A stretch of DNA of 64,000 nt from Xenia sp. Carnegie-2017 (GCF_021976095.1 NW_025813481.1:2432001-2496000), one strand, 5' to 3'. Positions 24,472 to 37,210 are shown, counted from the first letter of the stretch. A program made the numbers and translations. Notes: generated from the letters alone by a model not told the origin.

Positions 24472-24756
24472 TATCATTTCTACATTTCGAAATAAAGACA
24501 TTTCTTTTGTTGGCGATTTTAATTTCAAAAGAAATCAGCAGGGCTGAATGTATGAATATTCATTCCCCCCCCCCCTCTCCCCAATTAGCGCTCTAGTTTC
24601 GCCCGTGGATGCATTATATCAATAATACTTTTCCTGAACCGATTGCTTTAATGAGTTATTTATAAAATGGTTGTAATTAGGTTCATGTGCTTTCAATTCC
24701 TATCCAAATCATTTGGGCAATAATCTTTAGAAGTAATATTTTTACTCCAATTTCAG

Positions 24757-26211
24757 AATTGCAGTTGTTGCAGTGGAAATGCGTTGATGAGTCAACTAAA
24801 CATAATCAATTGTTTTTAAAAATGATTAAGTATGGACAAGATCCCAAAGTCAATGTTGAATATATAAGTGATGTGCGTGTAATTTTCTCCGGAGAATTTT
24901 GCATCGGCAAAGGAAGTGATGGAACTCGTGTTTATCTTGGACTGAGAAAAGATGGCTGTGGAAAAGCAGTAAAACGAATACTTCGTGATATCTGCATTGG
25001 GCTTACACAACAAGAAAAGAAAATTTTCAAAAAAATCATCGAAAAAAAATCGAAGGATGTTGTGAATTATTTCTGCTTAGAAGAAGACATTACATCAGAA
25101 TATGTTTATTTAATACTCGACCTGTGTGAAGAATCGCTGGAGGATTTTGTGCAATCGGAATCAAATAGTTTGGCTTGTCTTCAAAAATCGCTTCCCAAAA
25201 TTCTCAGACAAATTTTAAAAGGTTTAGCTCATCTTCACAGCGAGCCACATCCTATTCTTCATCGAGATTTAAAGCCTTCCAATGTTCTCCGGGATGCCCA
25301 AGGCAAATTTCTGATAGCTGACTTTGGTATTAGTCGAATACTGAAAAATGAATATAAGACATTTAAGCACGGCCTTATTTGGGGATCTGATTATTGGGTT
25401 ACTCCCGAATCGTATTGTCCGGATGATGAGTCGATTAAAAAGTCACATTACAAAAAAGAGTCTGATGTAATGGTATGTGTTAAAATATAACCGTTTTTAA
25501 AATACATATAAATAATAATAAATATATGTCTTTAATATTTTATTCACGCTTTTACTTTTTCAACGATTTTAGAGTGCAGGAATGGTGGCTTTTTATGTTG
25601 CAACAAAAGGGAAACATCCTTTTGGAGATCGAACGACAAGACTGCAAAACTTGTTGAATGGAAACCCTGTTGAATTGAAAAACATAGTAGATGTTGAACT
25701 TAAAGATCTTCTTTCGTGGATGCTACAATTGAGACCTGAACTCAGACCATCTGCCAACGAGGCATTAAAACACCCTTATCTACAATCCGATGAATGTAAG
25801 TTTGACTCGATGTGTGATGCGGGAAACCAACCCGAGATAGAGATACCATATTTAGGTCATCCTCTCTACTCAGATGTCCATGAGCAGTTAAATGGGTTAA
25901 AAAATTGGAAGGATCGTATTGATCATGAAGTCTTCAGTGATTTCAACGTGGGACACTACGATGCTACATGGTTAGGTTGCTTGCAATTTATACATAATGT
26001 TCACCAGCATTGGAATGATGTACCTCGTCTAAAACGGCTTCAAAGTGATGGTAATTATAAAAAGTATTTCTTACAAGTTTTTCAAGAGCTTCCTCTGTTG
26101 GTGAACAGAATTATAAGATTAAATGAATGGAAGTCAAAACCAGATCTCGAAGAACACTTTTCAAGTAAGTTACAAACATTTGGAAATTTTTTTTCCGTTT
26201 TGACCGTATAG
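24757..26211 (+). CDS. Kinase-KEN gene A (RNase L/IRE1-like, nuclease residues altered)
   Basis: There are two exons, 24757-25472 and 25573-26211, with an AG acceptor before 24757, so at least one upstream exon is missing from my view. Exon 1 is the kinase N-lobe to activation segment: GKGSDGTRVYLG loop, AVKRIL lysine, HRDLKPSN (HRD at 25260-25268), DFG (25320-25328) and TPE instead of APE. Exon 2 has the GMVAFYVATKGKHPFG block, RPSANEALKHPYL and then a KEN-type RNase domain. Positions aligning with RNase L Asp661, Arg667 and His672 are Gly (25975), His (25993) and His (26008). Asn after the Arg position is kept. The frame stops at 26211, but a GTAAGT donor in frame near 26165 could lead to another exon. 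Gene B has the same donor-like site. Predicted role: dimerising kinase-KEN protein, likely RNase-impaired. RNase L versus IRE1 affinity is inferred. Confidence 0.8.
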
Positions 26212-27977
26212 CTAAATTAGTGTTCCCTTTAAAAAGTCCCTCAAAAGAAACATCACGCAATAGAAAGTTAGTGGTCTTATGATCGCGGGAAGATCTGTTA
26301 CTGAATACTGGGTCATCCTTAAATTGTAAATCTTGAGCTGTGATCGAAAATTTACCATTTGATGAATTGAACTTAAACTTAATATGGACTGCAGAAGGTC
26401 GATAATTGGTTAATATTCGTGAATGCAGGATATGCTTTATTAAGCTCTTTTGAAATCCAATTAATCTATTTTTTTTCTGCGTATTATAAAATGTATTTAT
26501 GAATATGATCCCTCCCCAATTATCGATCATCTGCGGTTTCTGCTTACAAACATTTAGATATTTGTTTAGTTTAAACAGTGTAGTTAAACTTGTGATAACT
26601 TTAGAGGTGAAAACAGCCTTAATATCAACGACCCTCAAAAGAAACATCTTGCTATGGAAAATGAAAGGCTTGAACTTAAGATATATAATCAATTGGGTTA
26701 GTCAATGAAGCAAGTTAAGCTTTTTACTCAATTACTTGTAATTTAAGTTTGAGTTGCAACATGACGGATAATATTAGGGGCATATTTTTTTGAGAATACA
26801 GGAGGGTGCGAATCTTCTCCTCCCAAATTCTCTAGTACCCTCCAACAGAAATTAGTGTTACATTCTGTAGAGTAATATTATAACAGTATCTGAAGTAAAG
26901 AAATTGTACAGTAGGACTGAATTAAAAGTGGAAGTTATCATTTCAAAGACAATTACATGTTTTATATGACCACCATTTGCAATTCAGTTACTACCATGCG
27001 TGTTTTTATTTAAACATTAAAATCGAAATAAGTTACTTAACGCGAAGTAAGCAGTTTTATCATGTCAATTTAGTTTGCCGTTCATTTTCTTCTCCCTTGT
27101 TTGTCATGTGTGAAAACGACTGTTGTATTCGTGTTTCACTCGTCGTTGGCAATATTTTGATACATAATTTATTAAGCTTTGTTGATTGTTTAAGGAAGTA
27201 TGGTACAGCTATACGAACTTTGAGTTATAATTTACTGAACTTTGTAAAAGAAAAGCTAATTACATTTTCATTTCGCAAAATTCACTAATCCGTAAGCCTA
27301 AAATGCCACAACAGCCCGGGGCCCTGGCAGTGTGCAAATTAACGGTGTGCAATTTGCAATATGCACATTGTTTTAGTTAAAATGAAAACAATTGCACATC
27401 ACTTTTTCAAACGATATGCAAAAAATGTCTTTATTGATTATTACCACATAAATTGAAAAAAGTTTTCAAGCTTAATCTTTACTGATATTTACTTTATAAA
27501 CGAGTGCGCATCGTGACATTAAAATCTTAGGCCATGTTGGCACAATGTTATCAAATTCAAAAACGTTGTCACTTTGAGACTGGTAAGTCTGCCAACAGTC
27601 AACGTACATGGTGCTTATATGCTTATGACAATAGGGGTGTAATACATTATTAAAGTCAATTTTTGCATTTGCGTTGTTTTTTTACAGCTTTACGTACTGT
27701 TTTTGACATCATAGCTATTTTGAGTATTTTCATGAAAATCGGGAAACATTTGATTTTGATTTTTAAAAGAAGACAAAAAAAACTTAAATAAGCCAAATTT
27801 GAAAAATAAACCAAAGGGAATTTCGATTTTAAATAAGCCTAACGTGAGAAAAAGAAGCCAAATTTGGCTCAAAATATTAAGCCAAACAGGCAACCTTGAG
27901 CAGCCATATTTTTTATTTTTACATATTGCTTGTAATACGACATAAATATGTTTTTTTAGTGTAAGCAAACATCAAGG
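26212..27977. other. Intergenic, no gene recognised
   Basis: The minus-strand open frame 26111-26692 largely overlaps gene A's end and a repeat-like segment near 26380-26560. That segment shares short blocks (CGATAATTGG, GAAATCCA) with 20240-20410. I see no family motif or splice structure. Confidence 0.5.
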
Positions 27978-28295
27978 ATGTTACTGTTAATAATCAGAAG
28001 GCAAAAGTATATTCGGTGTTTCTCTTTTCACTTTTGTCTTTCTTGCCATCTTCGTCGAAAGGTTGTAGCTACCAGCAAAGTTAATACAGTAAAAAAATGG
28101 ATGGAAACATTAAATGCTGACTTGGTTGAGTACTATGATGATGGCCAAGTGATGAATTTATTGCGCTGTAAAGTTTGCACAAAAAAGAGAATAACACGCG
28201 CAAAAAATTTCTCTCATACATTTTGTAACTGGATCAGCGGTTGTAAAGAAAAACACTGTCGTAAATATAATCAATTTAGCATTAGCGCTGTATAA
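27978..28295 (+). pseudogene. hAT-type N-terminal zinc-finger fragment (ZNF862/C17orf113-like)
   Basis: The second half of this frame, KVNTVKKWMETLNADLVEYY followed by LLRCKVCTKKR and AKNFSHTFCNWISG, resembles the N-terminal zinc-binding module of hAT-derived zinc-finger proteins (W...L..Y, CxxC, KNF..F..G). There is no downstream transposase domain in the following kilobase. The first 30 residues look non-coding. It is probably an isolated exon or relic. Confidence 0.45.
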
Positions 28296-28801
28296 TGATT
28301 AGCCTAATATCGATTTGATTATGCCTCCAAAGAAACATTTTTGTCAAAAAAAAAATGCACATCGTTTTTTTCAACTATTCGCACACTGGGCCCTGGTAAC
28401 TTTAGCTAGGATTACGATGCACCCCCTCCCTTGGAAAATCTACAACCCTCCTCTCAAATGAGCATTGATCCACCCCTGGATAAAACCAAAATAATGTCAT
28501 TTATGTAGTAATGATTTACAATGAAAGTCTCAGATATAGCTAGTTATAGAAAATAAGGGAAAGCAAGTAAGATGAAAGAGAAAGAGCTTTTTAGAGCCAT
28601 TCTTATCAGAACTCATTGCTTAAAAAAGTGGTCGTAATATGTTTATTTGTTGTTTTTGTAAGTTTTTTTCACAAATTGTATCTGCTATCTGAATCGTTGG
28701 TGCAATAGGGAAACTCGAGAACTGCTATTTATTTATTATTTGACTATTTAGCTACAATTATTACTCTCTCTCTAAATGGAATACTTTTACTTCTATTTCA
28801 G

Positions 28802-30207
28802 AATTGCAACTGCATGAATGGAAATACAATGATAAATCGACAAAACATAAAGAATTGTTCTTAAAATTAATTGAGTATGGGAAAGACCCTAATTTTGAGG
28901 TTAAATATGTGGACGATGTACGTGTAATTTTCTCAGAACAGTTTTTACTTGGCAAAGGAAGTGATGGAACCCGTGTTTATCTTGGACTGGGAAAGGATGG
29001 TTACGGTAAAGCAGTGAAACGAATTCTTCGTGATAATACTTATTTGGCACAACATGAAGAAAAAATTTTTAATGAAATCAATGATAAGAAGTCGGATTAT
29101 GTGCTAAAGTTTTATTGCTCGAGACAAGATACAGGAACAGAATATGTCCATTTGATTCTCGATCTATGTGAAGAATCGTTGGAGGATTTTGTGCTATCCG
29201 AATCAAATAGTTTAGATTATCTTCAAAAATCCCTTCCCGACATTTTGAAGCAAATATTGAACGGCTTAGTTGATCTTCACAGCGATCCACGTCCCATTCT
29301 TCATCGAGATTTGAAACCTTCCAATGTTCTCCGAGACACAAGAGGCAAATTTTTGATATCCGATTTTGGTATTAGTCGAATTATGAAGAATGACTCTCAG
29401 ACATATGTAAGCAAAGCTAATAGGGGAACTCAGCATTGGATTTCCCCTGAATCTTTTATTGTTGATAAAAATTCATTTTATAAAGGACGTTACAAAACAG
29501 AGTCTGATATAATGGTAGGTATTGGGTTGTTACTATTTGCAAATTGTACGTAAATTTAATTTTTACATTTTACGTACTCTGTTATGTTTAATTTATTTTA
29601 GAATGCAGGAATGGTGGCTTACTTTGTTGCAACAAAAGGAAAACATCCTTTTGGTACTAAAGAGTTCATAATTAAAAATTTATTGAATGGAAAACCTGTT
29701 GGCTTGAAGAAAATCAGTAATGTGGAACTAAATGATCTTCTTTCATGGATGCTACAACATAAACCCGAACTCAGGCCATCTGCAAAGGAGGCGTTAAAAC
29801 ACCCTTATCTACTATCTGATGAAGAAAAGTTTGACTTGCTGTGTGAAGTTGGGAATCAACCGGAGATAAAGATACCGATACATTTAGATCATCCTCTCAG
29901 CTCAGATGTCCGTGAGCAGTTAAATAGGTTAGAAAATTGGAAAGATCGTATTGATCCTGAAGTCTTCAGTGATTTCAATGTGGGAGACTACGATGCTACA
30001 TGGTTAGGTTGCTTGAAATTTATACAAAATGTTTACCAGCAATGGAAGGACGAGCATCGTACAAAACCGTCACCATATATGAAGGAAGGCATCTATAAAG
30101 AGTATTTTGTACAGATTCCTCTTCTGGTGCACAAAATCATGAGGTTAAACGAATGGATCTCAAGACCTGATATGGAAAAACGTGTTCCTTGTAAGTTACA
30201 GCCATAG
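28802..30207 (+). CDS. Kinase-KEN gene B (RNase L/IRE1-like, nuclease triad lost)
   Basis: Exons are 28802-29514 and 29602-30207, the same split as gene A, with an AG acceptor just before 28802 (upstream exon unseen). The kinase part has GKGSDGTRVYLGLGKDG, AVKRIL, HRDLKPSN, SDFG and SPE. Exon 2 has GMVAYFVATKGKHPFG, RPSAKEALKHPYL and the KEN-type domain ending PLLVHKIMRLNEW. Positions matching RNase L Asp661, Arg667 and His672 are Gly (30007), Gln (30025) and Gln (30040), so all three catalytic residues are gone while the fold-defining residues (WLGCL, FI.N) remain. It lies about 2.6 kb downstream of A in the same orientation, a tandem duplicate. The frame is intact, suggesting selection on the kinase or scaffold function. 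Confidence 0.8.
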
Positions 30208-31500
30208 AAATAATTCTTTAGTTTTAATGATATTGCTAAATTATATGCATTTTCCATTGGTAACGTCGGAACATAATAGGGTTTTTTACTTGTTTGCAAA
30301 AGCAATTTTTTCTCGGGAATCGTAAAAATACTCTCTTTCTTTATAAATTCTTTGCATTGTTTGTCCAGAGCACTTGTAGCGCTTCTGTTTCTCCGGTTCA
30401 GAAATTGCAAAGTATAGCATATGATCTTGCGCGTGACAAACATTTTACATGAATATAACATCCAGTTTAAGTAATAAATGAAGACGAATGATCAAAAAAA
30501 CGAAAAGCTCGATTCAACGTATGAGAAGGAAAGCATATTTCTAGCTACACTTATACACAGAACAAGTTTTGACTGACTCTAACTTTTGATGACTTTCTAA
30601 AAACTGTGCTCTAGCTATTGCGATTACGAAAAATGATCTCAAGTATCAAGTTTAGAGCTGTCAACGATCCATTCTTAATCAAACTGCTGCCGCACGTTCC
30701 TATAACTTTGCCTTGATAAGAAACAACCCATTTTGATGTCAGATAAGAATACATTACTCAAATTGTTCACCAAATGAATACCTTCACACGTAAAAATATA
30801 GTGCACACACATTAAAAGGCAAACCAGTTTAGCGATGGTTGATTCGCCTGCATGATGATCGCTTTTGCGACTGCTAAAGCTCGCTAATGTCTCGATTCGG
30901 CGAGTCCATATCAACATGAGGAAAACTTGGTAAAATGATGTACATTTGTGTATATCATATTCCGCAAACGTGAATTGTCTGCTTGCAATACCATTCAGTG
31001 TATTGTAAGATTGCAAGATATTGTCAGCACACGCGAAACAAAGATACACCCAGGATACTTTCCGCAAGGGCGGATCTAGGGTATGTCAAATCAGTCACGC
31101 GACCGATGTTTATAGTTCAAAAATTATTTATTAAATTTCATGATTACAATTTTTTTCATCTTTAAATTTTCGTTCTGTAATCGTTTCGATTTCATCGTCA
31201 AATTTCTGTTTTATGTATGAAAACTTATACAAATACCACCTTAGTAAACAGATCAGTCGATAAAAACATATTTAGAATTATATTAACTGGCTGACAGATA
31301 AGCGGGATGGCTCGACTGGTTCGACCGATAACGGAGTTTAAGAACAATTATTTAAGCCATTCCATTGGTCAATAGCTAGATCAGTGGACCATCTGGAATA
31401 ATCTCGACCGATAAGCAGGGTGGCCGGACCGATAAGGGAGTCCAATTGCTATCGTGTAATTAATTCGTTTAAATTTTTGTCTTACTGTGATTGGTTTGAC
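30208..31500. other. Intergenic, no gene recognised
   Basis: A minus-strand open frame at 30675-31067 has no recognisable motif. Several GACCGATAA-like blocks recur between 31310 and 31440. A GCGGATCTAGGG motif near 31070 is similar to the end of the MITE at 53668-53814. Confidence 0.5.
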
Positions 31501-32481
31501 CATTGAGTTCTATAATAACTGGAGCGGCTAAGTGGAGTGGGACCTGACGCCAAAAAATGGCGGCCAATGGACCTATTTCCGCTGAAATAATCGCTTTTCA
31601 GAAAAATTATATTCTCTTCTTGTTACTTATATGTAATGCATGCTATATTGAAGCATTCAAGATTCAATGATGAACTTAAGCTTTATTTTTGAGGTGAAAG
31701 CTGTATTAGTCAATCAAATTTTGAACTCACATGGCTAATAGGAAACACATAAAAAAAAGAGAAAAAGAAGAGGAGTATTAAATTCACAATTGTGTATTCA
31801 TGTATTCAAGTATTATAAACACTATTGTAATTTAAGTGTTTTAATTATTTGCATTTTTGCCATTTCACAATTATTACTACGAAATCAAATATGCACAGAA
31901 GACCACAAAAATCTCAAAGGTTCTCATGATTTGTATACAATATTTTTTTTCATTATTCATTTACGAAACGCGAGATGCATGTACGAAAACATATCCCACA
32001 ATTGTTGTGAAAAAGGCCATCACATGAAAGAAAGCAAAAAACTAATGAGAATAAATGATCTAATATTTCTCTCGTGATCCGTTGAGATAAAATTTGATAC
32101 ATTTTATTTCGTGCAGACTACAAACTTTGATCGAGTAAATCATTAAACGACAGTTACGACGCGCACATCTGCATTCATATGTGGCCAACAAATAGCTCGT
32201 TCGTCGATAGTTAAAAAAGGCATCCGTCGTAGAAGCCGACAACTGGCAACCACAGTAGACTCGCTTTTATGAAATTTATGTTTTTAAAGTGATTTTCATC
32301 ATAAAATTGCTTGCTAAATATGCGAAAAACACATACTTTTTCCTCACTCTTTCTCAAGGGGGGAAAGAGAAATTGTGAGATTTTTGGAAAAGCAGTCAAT
32401 ATCGGTAAATCTCAGCGGTAATGGAACAAATCCTCCATTTTTTTTGGCGTCAACCGCTAATTAAAGCCCAGTGAACTCAAT
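31501..32481. mobile_element. hAT-like non-autonomous DNA element, copy 1 (no target duplication seen)
   Basis: It starts CATTGAGTTCTATAATAACT and ends GTGAACTCAAT, with subterminal inverted GCCAAAAAATGGCGG / CCATTTTTTTTGGCG blocks. Its interior matches the element at 40592-41980 in opposite orientation (for example 32160-32400 against 40740-40950). There is no coding capacity. Flanking bases do not form a direct repeat, so one end was probably rearranged. A copy of its right border (CAGTGAACTCAATATTTAAA) recurs near 36729. Confidence 0.65.
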
Positions 32482-32915
32482 ATTTAAATGTCTAAGAGCG
32501 ACACGCAGTTATGTACATCAAGATATTTTCCATGATTCTTCTAAGAATGCTCCAGTAGAGGTGTCTGAGAGTGAGGGATTATTTTTTGCTGCTCTCATCA
32601 AGAAATAATCACATAACCTAAAACAATTTTAGTCAACCCAAATACAGAGTAAAATTTTGATAAGTTGTCTTAGTATCAATTATCAATTTTCTCAAATGTG
32701 GTAAGAAAAAAGTGCGCACGGGACATTTCAACTTTTATTTTTCCTAAACTAAGATAAAAAGGAAAAACTTTACTATGGGATATGCATGAATCAGGACAAA
32801 ATTTACTTTTTGCATATTCATCTATGTCATCAGCAAACAACATCATCCATACAATTTTATAAATCGCTCAGCTTTAAAGTGACGCATCAAATTTAATAAT
32901 GGGTAATTTTTTAAG

Positions 32916-35009
32916 ATTTCGATGGAGCCCCCGCAATTATTGTCATGGGAGGAGTCTATAGCAAACATATTAGAGAACATATCAGTTATGAATACCTTGA
33001 AAAACTGAAAGAATCAGCCAGAGAGGGATATGCAGTCTTAACGGTAAGTAACTCGTTTAAAAAATTTCGTCAGAATTTTTATTAACAGTATTTAACATTA
33101 TGATTATTTTTATCACATCAGAATGGTGGCACTGCTGTTGATGCTGTTGAAAAGGCAGTTAGTATTTTAGAGAGCAGTGACTTATTCATGATAGGTCGTG
33201 GATCTCCATTGAACAGTGAAGGAGAAGTTGAATGTGAAGCAATGATTATGGATGGAGACACTTTAAGAACAGGTTAAAATCCATTTGTGATACTTTAACT
33301 TTGAATTTTTTTGATAACAAATAAAAAAAGAATGTATTTCCCGCTGCATCTTCATTAGAAATTTGCAAACATGATACATGCTTTTTACATTTTGTAGGAA
33401 TTGTGAGTAATCAGTGTAAAAAGCTTTTTAATTCTTTTCTGTTTACTGTAGGTGCTGTAATTTCTGGTCGAAATTTCAAAAATCCAGTTTGTCTTGCTCG
33501 AAAAATAATGGAAAAAACACCACATAGTGCTCTTAGTGGTGATGGTGCTCTGAAATTTGCTCAGGATAATGGATTGGATTGGTGCGAACCGAATGAATTG
33601 TTAAATGGACAGAGATATCTTCCAAATAAATATTTCAATGATTATGCACAATATTTTATGGAGGGAGGACCTTTTCCTGCTGATGTGCCTGAAATTAGAC
33701 CTGACGAAACTGACACTTGCGATTGTGCATGTGCTGTTGCGATTGATAGAGATGGCAAGCTGGCATGTGCAACGTCAACAGGTAATGACTAAATATACAG
33801 GTCGTATTTATATAAAAAATCATACATGAATTCAGTTCTACATCGCTATCTGCATGTCATCATATTCATAATTAATCATTATTTTAGGAGGTATGGCCGG
33901 CAAACTTAAAGGTTGTGTTAGTTACACTGCATTAGTTGGTTGTGGTGGATATGCTAATGATAAAGGAGCAGCTGCAGCAACTGGTCCTGGAGAGAAATTG
34001 ATAAAATTGAACTTTACAAGACAAGTTGTAATTGACATGGAAGCAGGAAGTGCCCAAGTAATGCAAAATATTAAAAAATTTTCATTGTTTCGATGTATTG
34101 TATTTTATGTACTATTGACTTTTTTTGTGTAAGGTTATGAAACTTATGACGTGGACAAAAATTGTTAGATTTATCAAGTCCATTCAATTTTATCAACTGA
34201 TACGTTCAACTTATTTAATTATATGATTTAGTCAAGTTTTTTTTCAGCACTTTTCTTGACACAAATTCAAGTCGCTTTACATTCGAAAGTTTACTGATTT
34301 TCTCACCCCATGCAAATAGACTTCGTTTTGTTGTAAGGACCATGCCTCAAACTGTTAATCCTTAAGAAACAACTTATAGATAAAAGAATATCAAACCCAA
34401 ACCAAATCATGTTTTTGTTTAAGAAAATGTTGCTGTCGATTAATACGTGTACACGGCAGAACATTTGATTGCACTGAACATGCAATCTCAAGCTCTACTC
34501 TAAATTAAAAACTTATTTTCCCAACTCTTTTGTCGCTTCTCAAATCTCAAAGAAATTCCTTTAACAAACAATCCCTCTTTTTTTAACATTTTAAGCCTTA
34601 AAAATATCTTTGTTGATTTCTAACATTTCTACCACAGTGTTCAAAGACTGGTCAACTTCTGTCTTTTTTGATATCGTGATAAAACACTGTCCAATAAGAA
34701 ATTTATAAAATTAAACTTCAACAATACAATTTTAACCAATACCCATATTCCGTTTTTTGTTTTAACTTTTGTTTATTTTTTTCATTAAAGGAAACTGTAC
34801 AGGATGCTGTTGATTTGCTTAAAATTGGCAAACTTGACGGACGCGCAGGAGGAATTGCCATTGACAGACATGGAAATATTGGAAAGGCATTTAAAAATGA
34901 CCTCATGCCTTGGGTTAGCATCAAAAATGATGAAATGAAGTTTGGGTTGGAAAGGGATGATGAAGGAAACTATCCTATTGAATTGATTGAAAGCAATGGC
35001 ATTGTATAG
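32916..35009 (+). CDS. Isoaspartyl peptidase/L-asparaginase-like Ntn-hydrolase, Thr nucleophile replaced by Cys
   Basis: Five exons: 32916-33043, 33122-33272, 33452-33781, 33888-34057 and 34791-35009, all GT-AG and phase-consistent. An AG acceptor precedes 32916, so a short first exon is missing, unless translation starts at the ATG of MGGVYSKH. The protein aligns over its length with ASRGL1-type type-2 asparaginases: NGGTAVDAVEKAV, NSEGEVECEAMIMDG, ARKIMEKTPHSALS, AVAIDRDGKLACATSTGGMA, VGCGGYAND, GAAAATGPGEKLIKLNF, and a C-terminal MPWVSIKND. The autoprocessing/nucleophile motif (D/G)TVGAVA reads DCACAVA, with Cys at 33724-33726. The substrate-binding GRVGD reads GCVSY. The frame is undamaged. 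Either it is an atypical Cys-dependent Ntn-hydrolase or a catalytically altered paralogue. Canonical asparaginase activity should not be assumed. Confidence 0.85.
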
Positions 35010-35375
35010 TTTATGATTTATACATGAATTAATATTCATTCACAATCATGCACTGTTGAACTTTAGCATTTGAAACTAAATATTCGCAATTCACACAAAC
35101 AAATAAACAATAAAACAATCATAATCATTTATACACGTACATAATTATCGTACGTAAGTACAGTACTCTGCTGTATTGGTTAGTCATATCATATTTTCCT
35201 TCATTGTTGAACTATAATATTTGAAACAATGCATTTTTAATTATTCACATGATACAAGAAAATCACTGTTGATTAAATTTCTTCACTTCAAATATTGTCT
35301 GAACAGGAAAGTGTTGTTTTTTTTCTTGTGTTTATGGATCACTCCAGTTTAGCAAAGTTTCTTTAAAAGTCAGTT

Positions 35376-36681
35376 TTACTCGAGCTCAATAAGTCGATCA
35401 CCTTCCAATATTTTATCTCCTGGTTTACAGTTCACTTTTTTAATTCGGCCAGATTTCTGAACGCATCAACTATCTTACATTTTCATAGTTTCAACAACAC
35501 AAACCTCTTGACCTTCAGCTACCTGAGAAAGTGAAGGTTTTAGAGTATCCTCACCAAGTAATTGCACTACAATTGATTTTAATATTTAAAACTACCTCTT
35601 GTCCTGGTTCACATGTAACTGAGATCACTGTGCCTGGCATTGGTGAATCCAAAATGGCGTCAAATCCTCCTGAAAATGAAAATTTACAAGAAATTTAGAA
35701 AAAGAATATTTTACCCTTTATATACTCGGGAAATTGATACTATTATCTTTAGTTTAATTCAATAAAAGGGAAAATGTATAAAATTGAAGGTATAAATAGC
35801 TATGTAAACCATAAAATCGATACCTTTGGTTTTTCTTTCATATTTCGTGAGTAATCATTCTGAGTTTCATTCATCACGATGACATCAAACTTACAATGGA
35901 TGATAAAAGGTTTGAAAATAATAATTAGAACTTTCGCTTAGCAAGACTCGCGTTAAAAAATACCATGAATTAAATTGACAGTTTTTATTCAACGTAATAC
36001 CTTAATTTTGAAAGTCATTCATACCTTTGATCCATAATGTTGAAGTTTGATATTTTGACCATTTCTTGACGAACTCTAAAAATTATTTCGTTAGATGTAA
36101 ACGATAAATTTACCTGCAAATTAATGCGACAACAAATTACCTGTACAAAGACTTTTTTCTCATTTATTGCTGCTTCTACAAGATTTGTTGCAAGGTTAGA
36201 CGAGGAATGGAATTTCACAAAAGTTCCGTCGATATTCATCTGACATTTAAAGAACAAAAACAGACATAAGACTAAAAATTTTCTTAAGACTAAAAGTGCA
36301 CAAATAAGCAATTCATTCGTGACATAAATCATGAAATGCACATTGGAAGAAAACGTACCAGATAACTATCAACATTTCGATCAACGTTCACTTTGTATTT
36401 CTCATCATTTAGCAGCACAAAAAGCGTCCACCTGCTTTTGTCCTGATAAATGCAAAGTTGTAGGATATGGCAGAATGGTCGAAAATAACTTTTGAAACAT
36501 AAAATACACGATAAAACAAGAAAGTTGTTTTAAATTATTTTTAGAATTTTATGTTGTTCTTCAAATAAATTATAATGGATACCTTGTATGATTCAAAAAG
36601 TGTTTCTATTTCCACGAAGTATGAACAAATAACAAGCTGTGGCTGTCAATTCGTTCACTTCATCTCTGTTCAGCTGTTTTC
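35376..36681 (-). pseudogene. PCCA: Propionyl-CoA carboxylase alpha (PCCA) 3' fragment with biotinyl domain, broken
   Basis: Six exons on the minus strand (36681-36583, 36442-36359, 36239-36141, 36113-36025, 35669-35596, 35522-35376) match the C-terminal BT and biotin-carrier regions of PCCA. These include GKQLNRDEVNELTATA, WTLFVLLNDEKYKV, DSPMPGTVISVTCEPGQE, VAEGQEVCVVETMKM (biotin Lys codon 35481-35483) and SGRIKKVNCKPGDKI. After MKM there are in-frame TAA (35475-35477) and TGA (35466-35468) codons, where the family has ordinary residues at exactly the same spacing. The first exon needs a frame change. The biotin-carboxylase half is absent upstream. It is tail-to-tail with the asparaginase-like gene. 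Best read as a truncated, dead duplicate. The symbol refers to the parent family. Confidence 0.75.
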
Positions 36682-37210
36682 CTGAAAAAAGTAAAACATA
36701 CCTTTTTTTAAGGCAAACTTATTGTTCACAGTGAACTCAATATTTAAAGAACTGGAATGATAACTGAAGCCAGAAATTGAAGCCTAAAAAATATTTGTCG
36801 TCATCACTCGTGTTTCTCGCGGGTTTAAATCCTAGATCTTTAGTTTGACCTCAGGTGAATTCATTTCACTAGTCAGTTTTATCTTCAAGAAGAAAATCTT
36901 TTGAAGTATATTTATTTCAATTCTACATCATCCTCAGGGCAAAAGTATTATTACGTCGATCTGCTCTTAAGCTGCGGTTTTCCTTTAAAACATATCAAAG
37001 ACTTTAAGGATGTTCAATTATTGATATCGAGATGACAAGCATTTAGTATTTCAAGCACTGTCAAAATCGATGAAAATGACAATCGCTCTGTAAAAAGTAA
37101 AAATGCGAGTTATCGACTCAATATTTTTTATGAAACTGGATATTCAAGTTTTTTTTTCTTGGGAAAACAGCAACACCCACTGAAATGACAAAAAAAGGCA
37201 AACACATGTT

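Noticed and set aside
26111-26692. 193-residue minus-strand frame overlapping gene A's end
   Set aside because: Overlaps the supported gene A exon and repeat-like sequence; composition is Lys/Phe/Ile-rich as expected from AT-rich DNA.
30675-31067. 130-residue minus-strand frame downstream of gene B
   Set aside because: No family resemblance, no splice signals in phase, and composition like background.
31493-32490. 8-bp target duplication around hAT-like copy 1
   Set aside because: GGTTTGAC on the left is not matched by the sequence after the right end; reported without a duplication.
35460-35482. 21-nt intron in the PCCA fragment that would remove both stops
   Set aside because: Far shorter than every other intron here (about 78 bp and up), and the family alignment has no gap at this place; kept only as a test in the finding.
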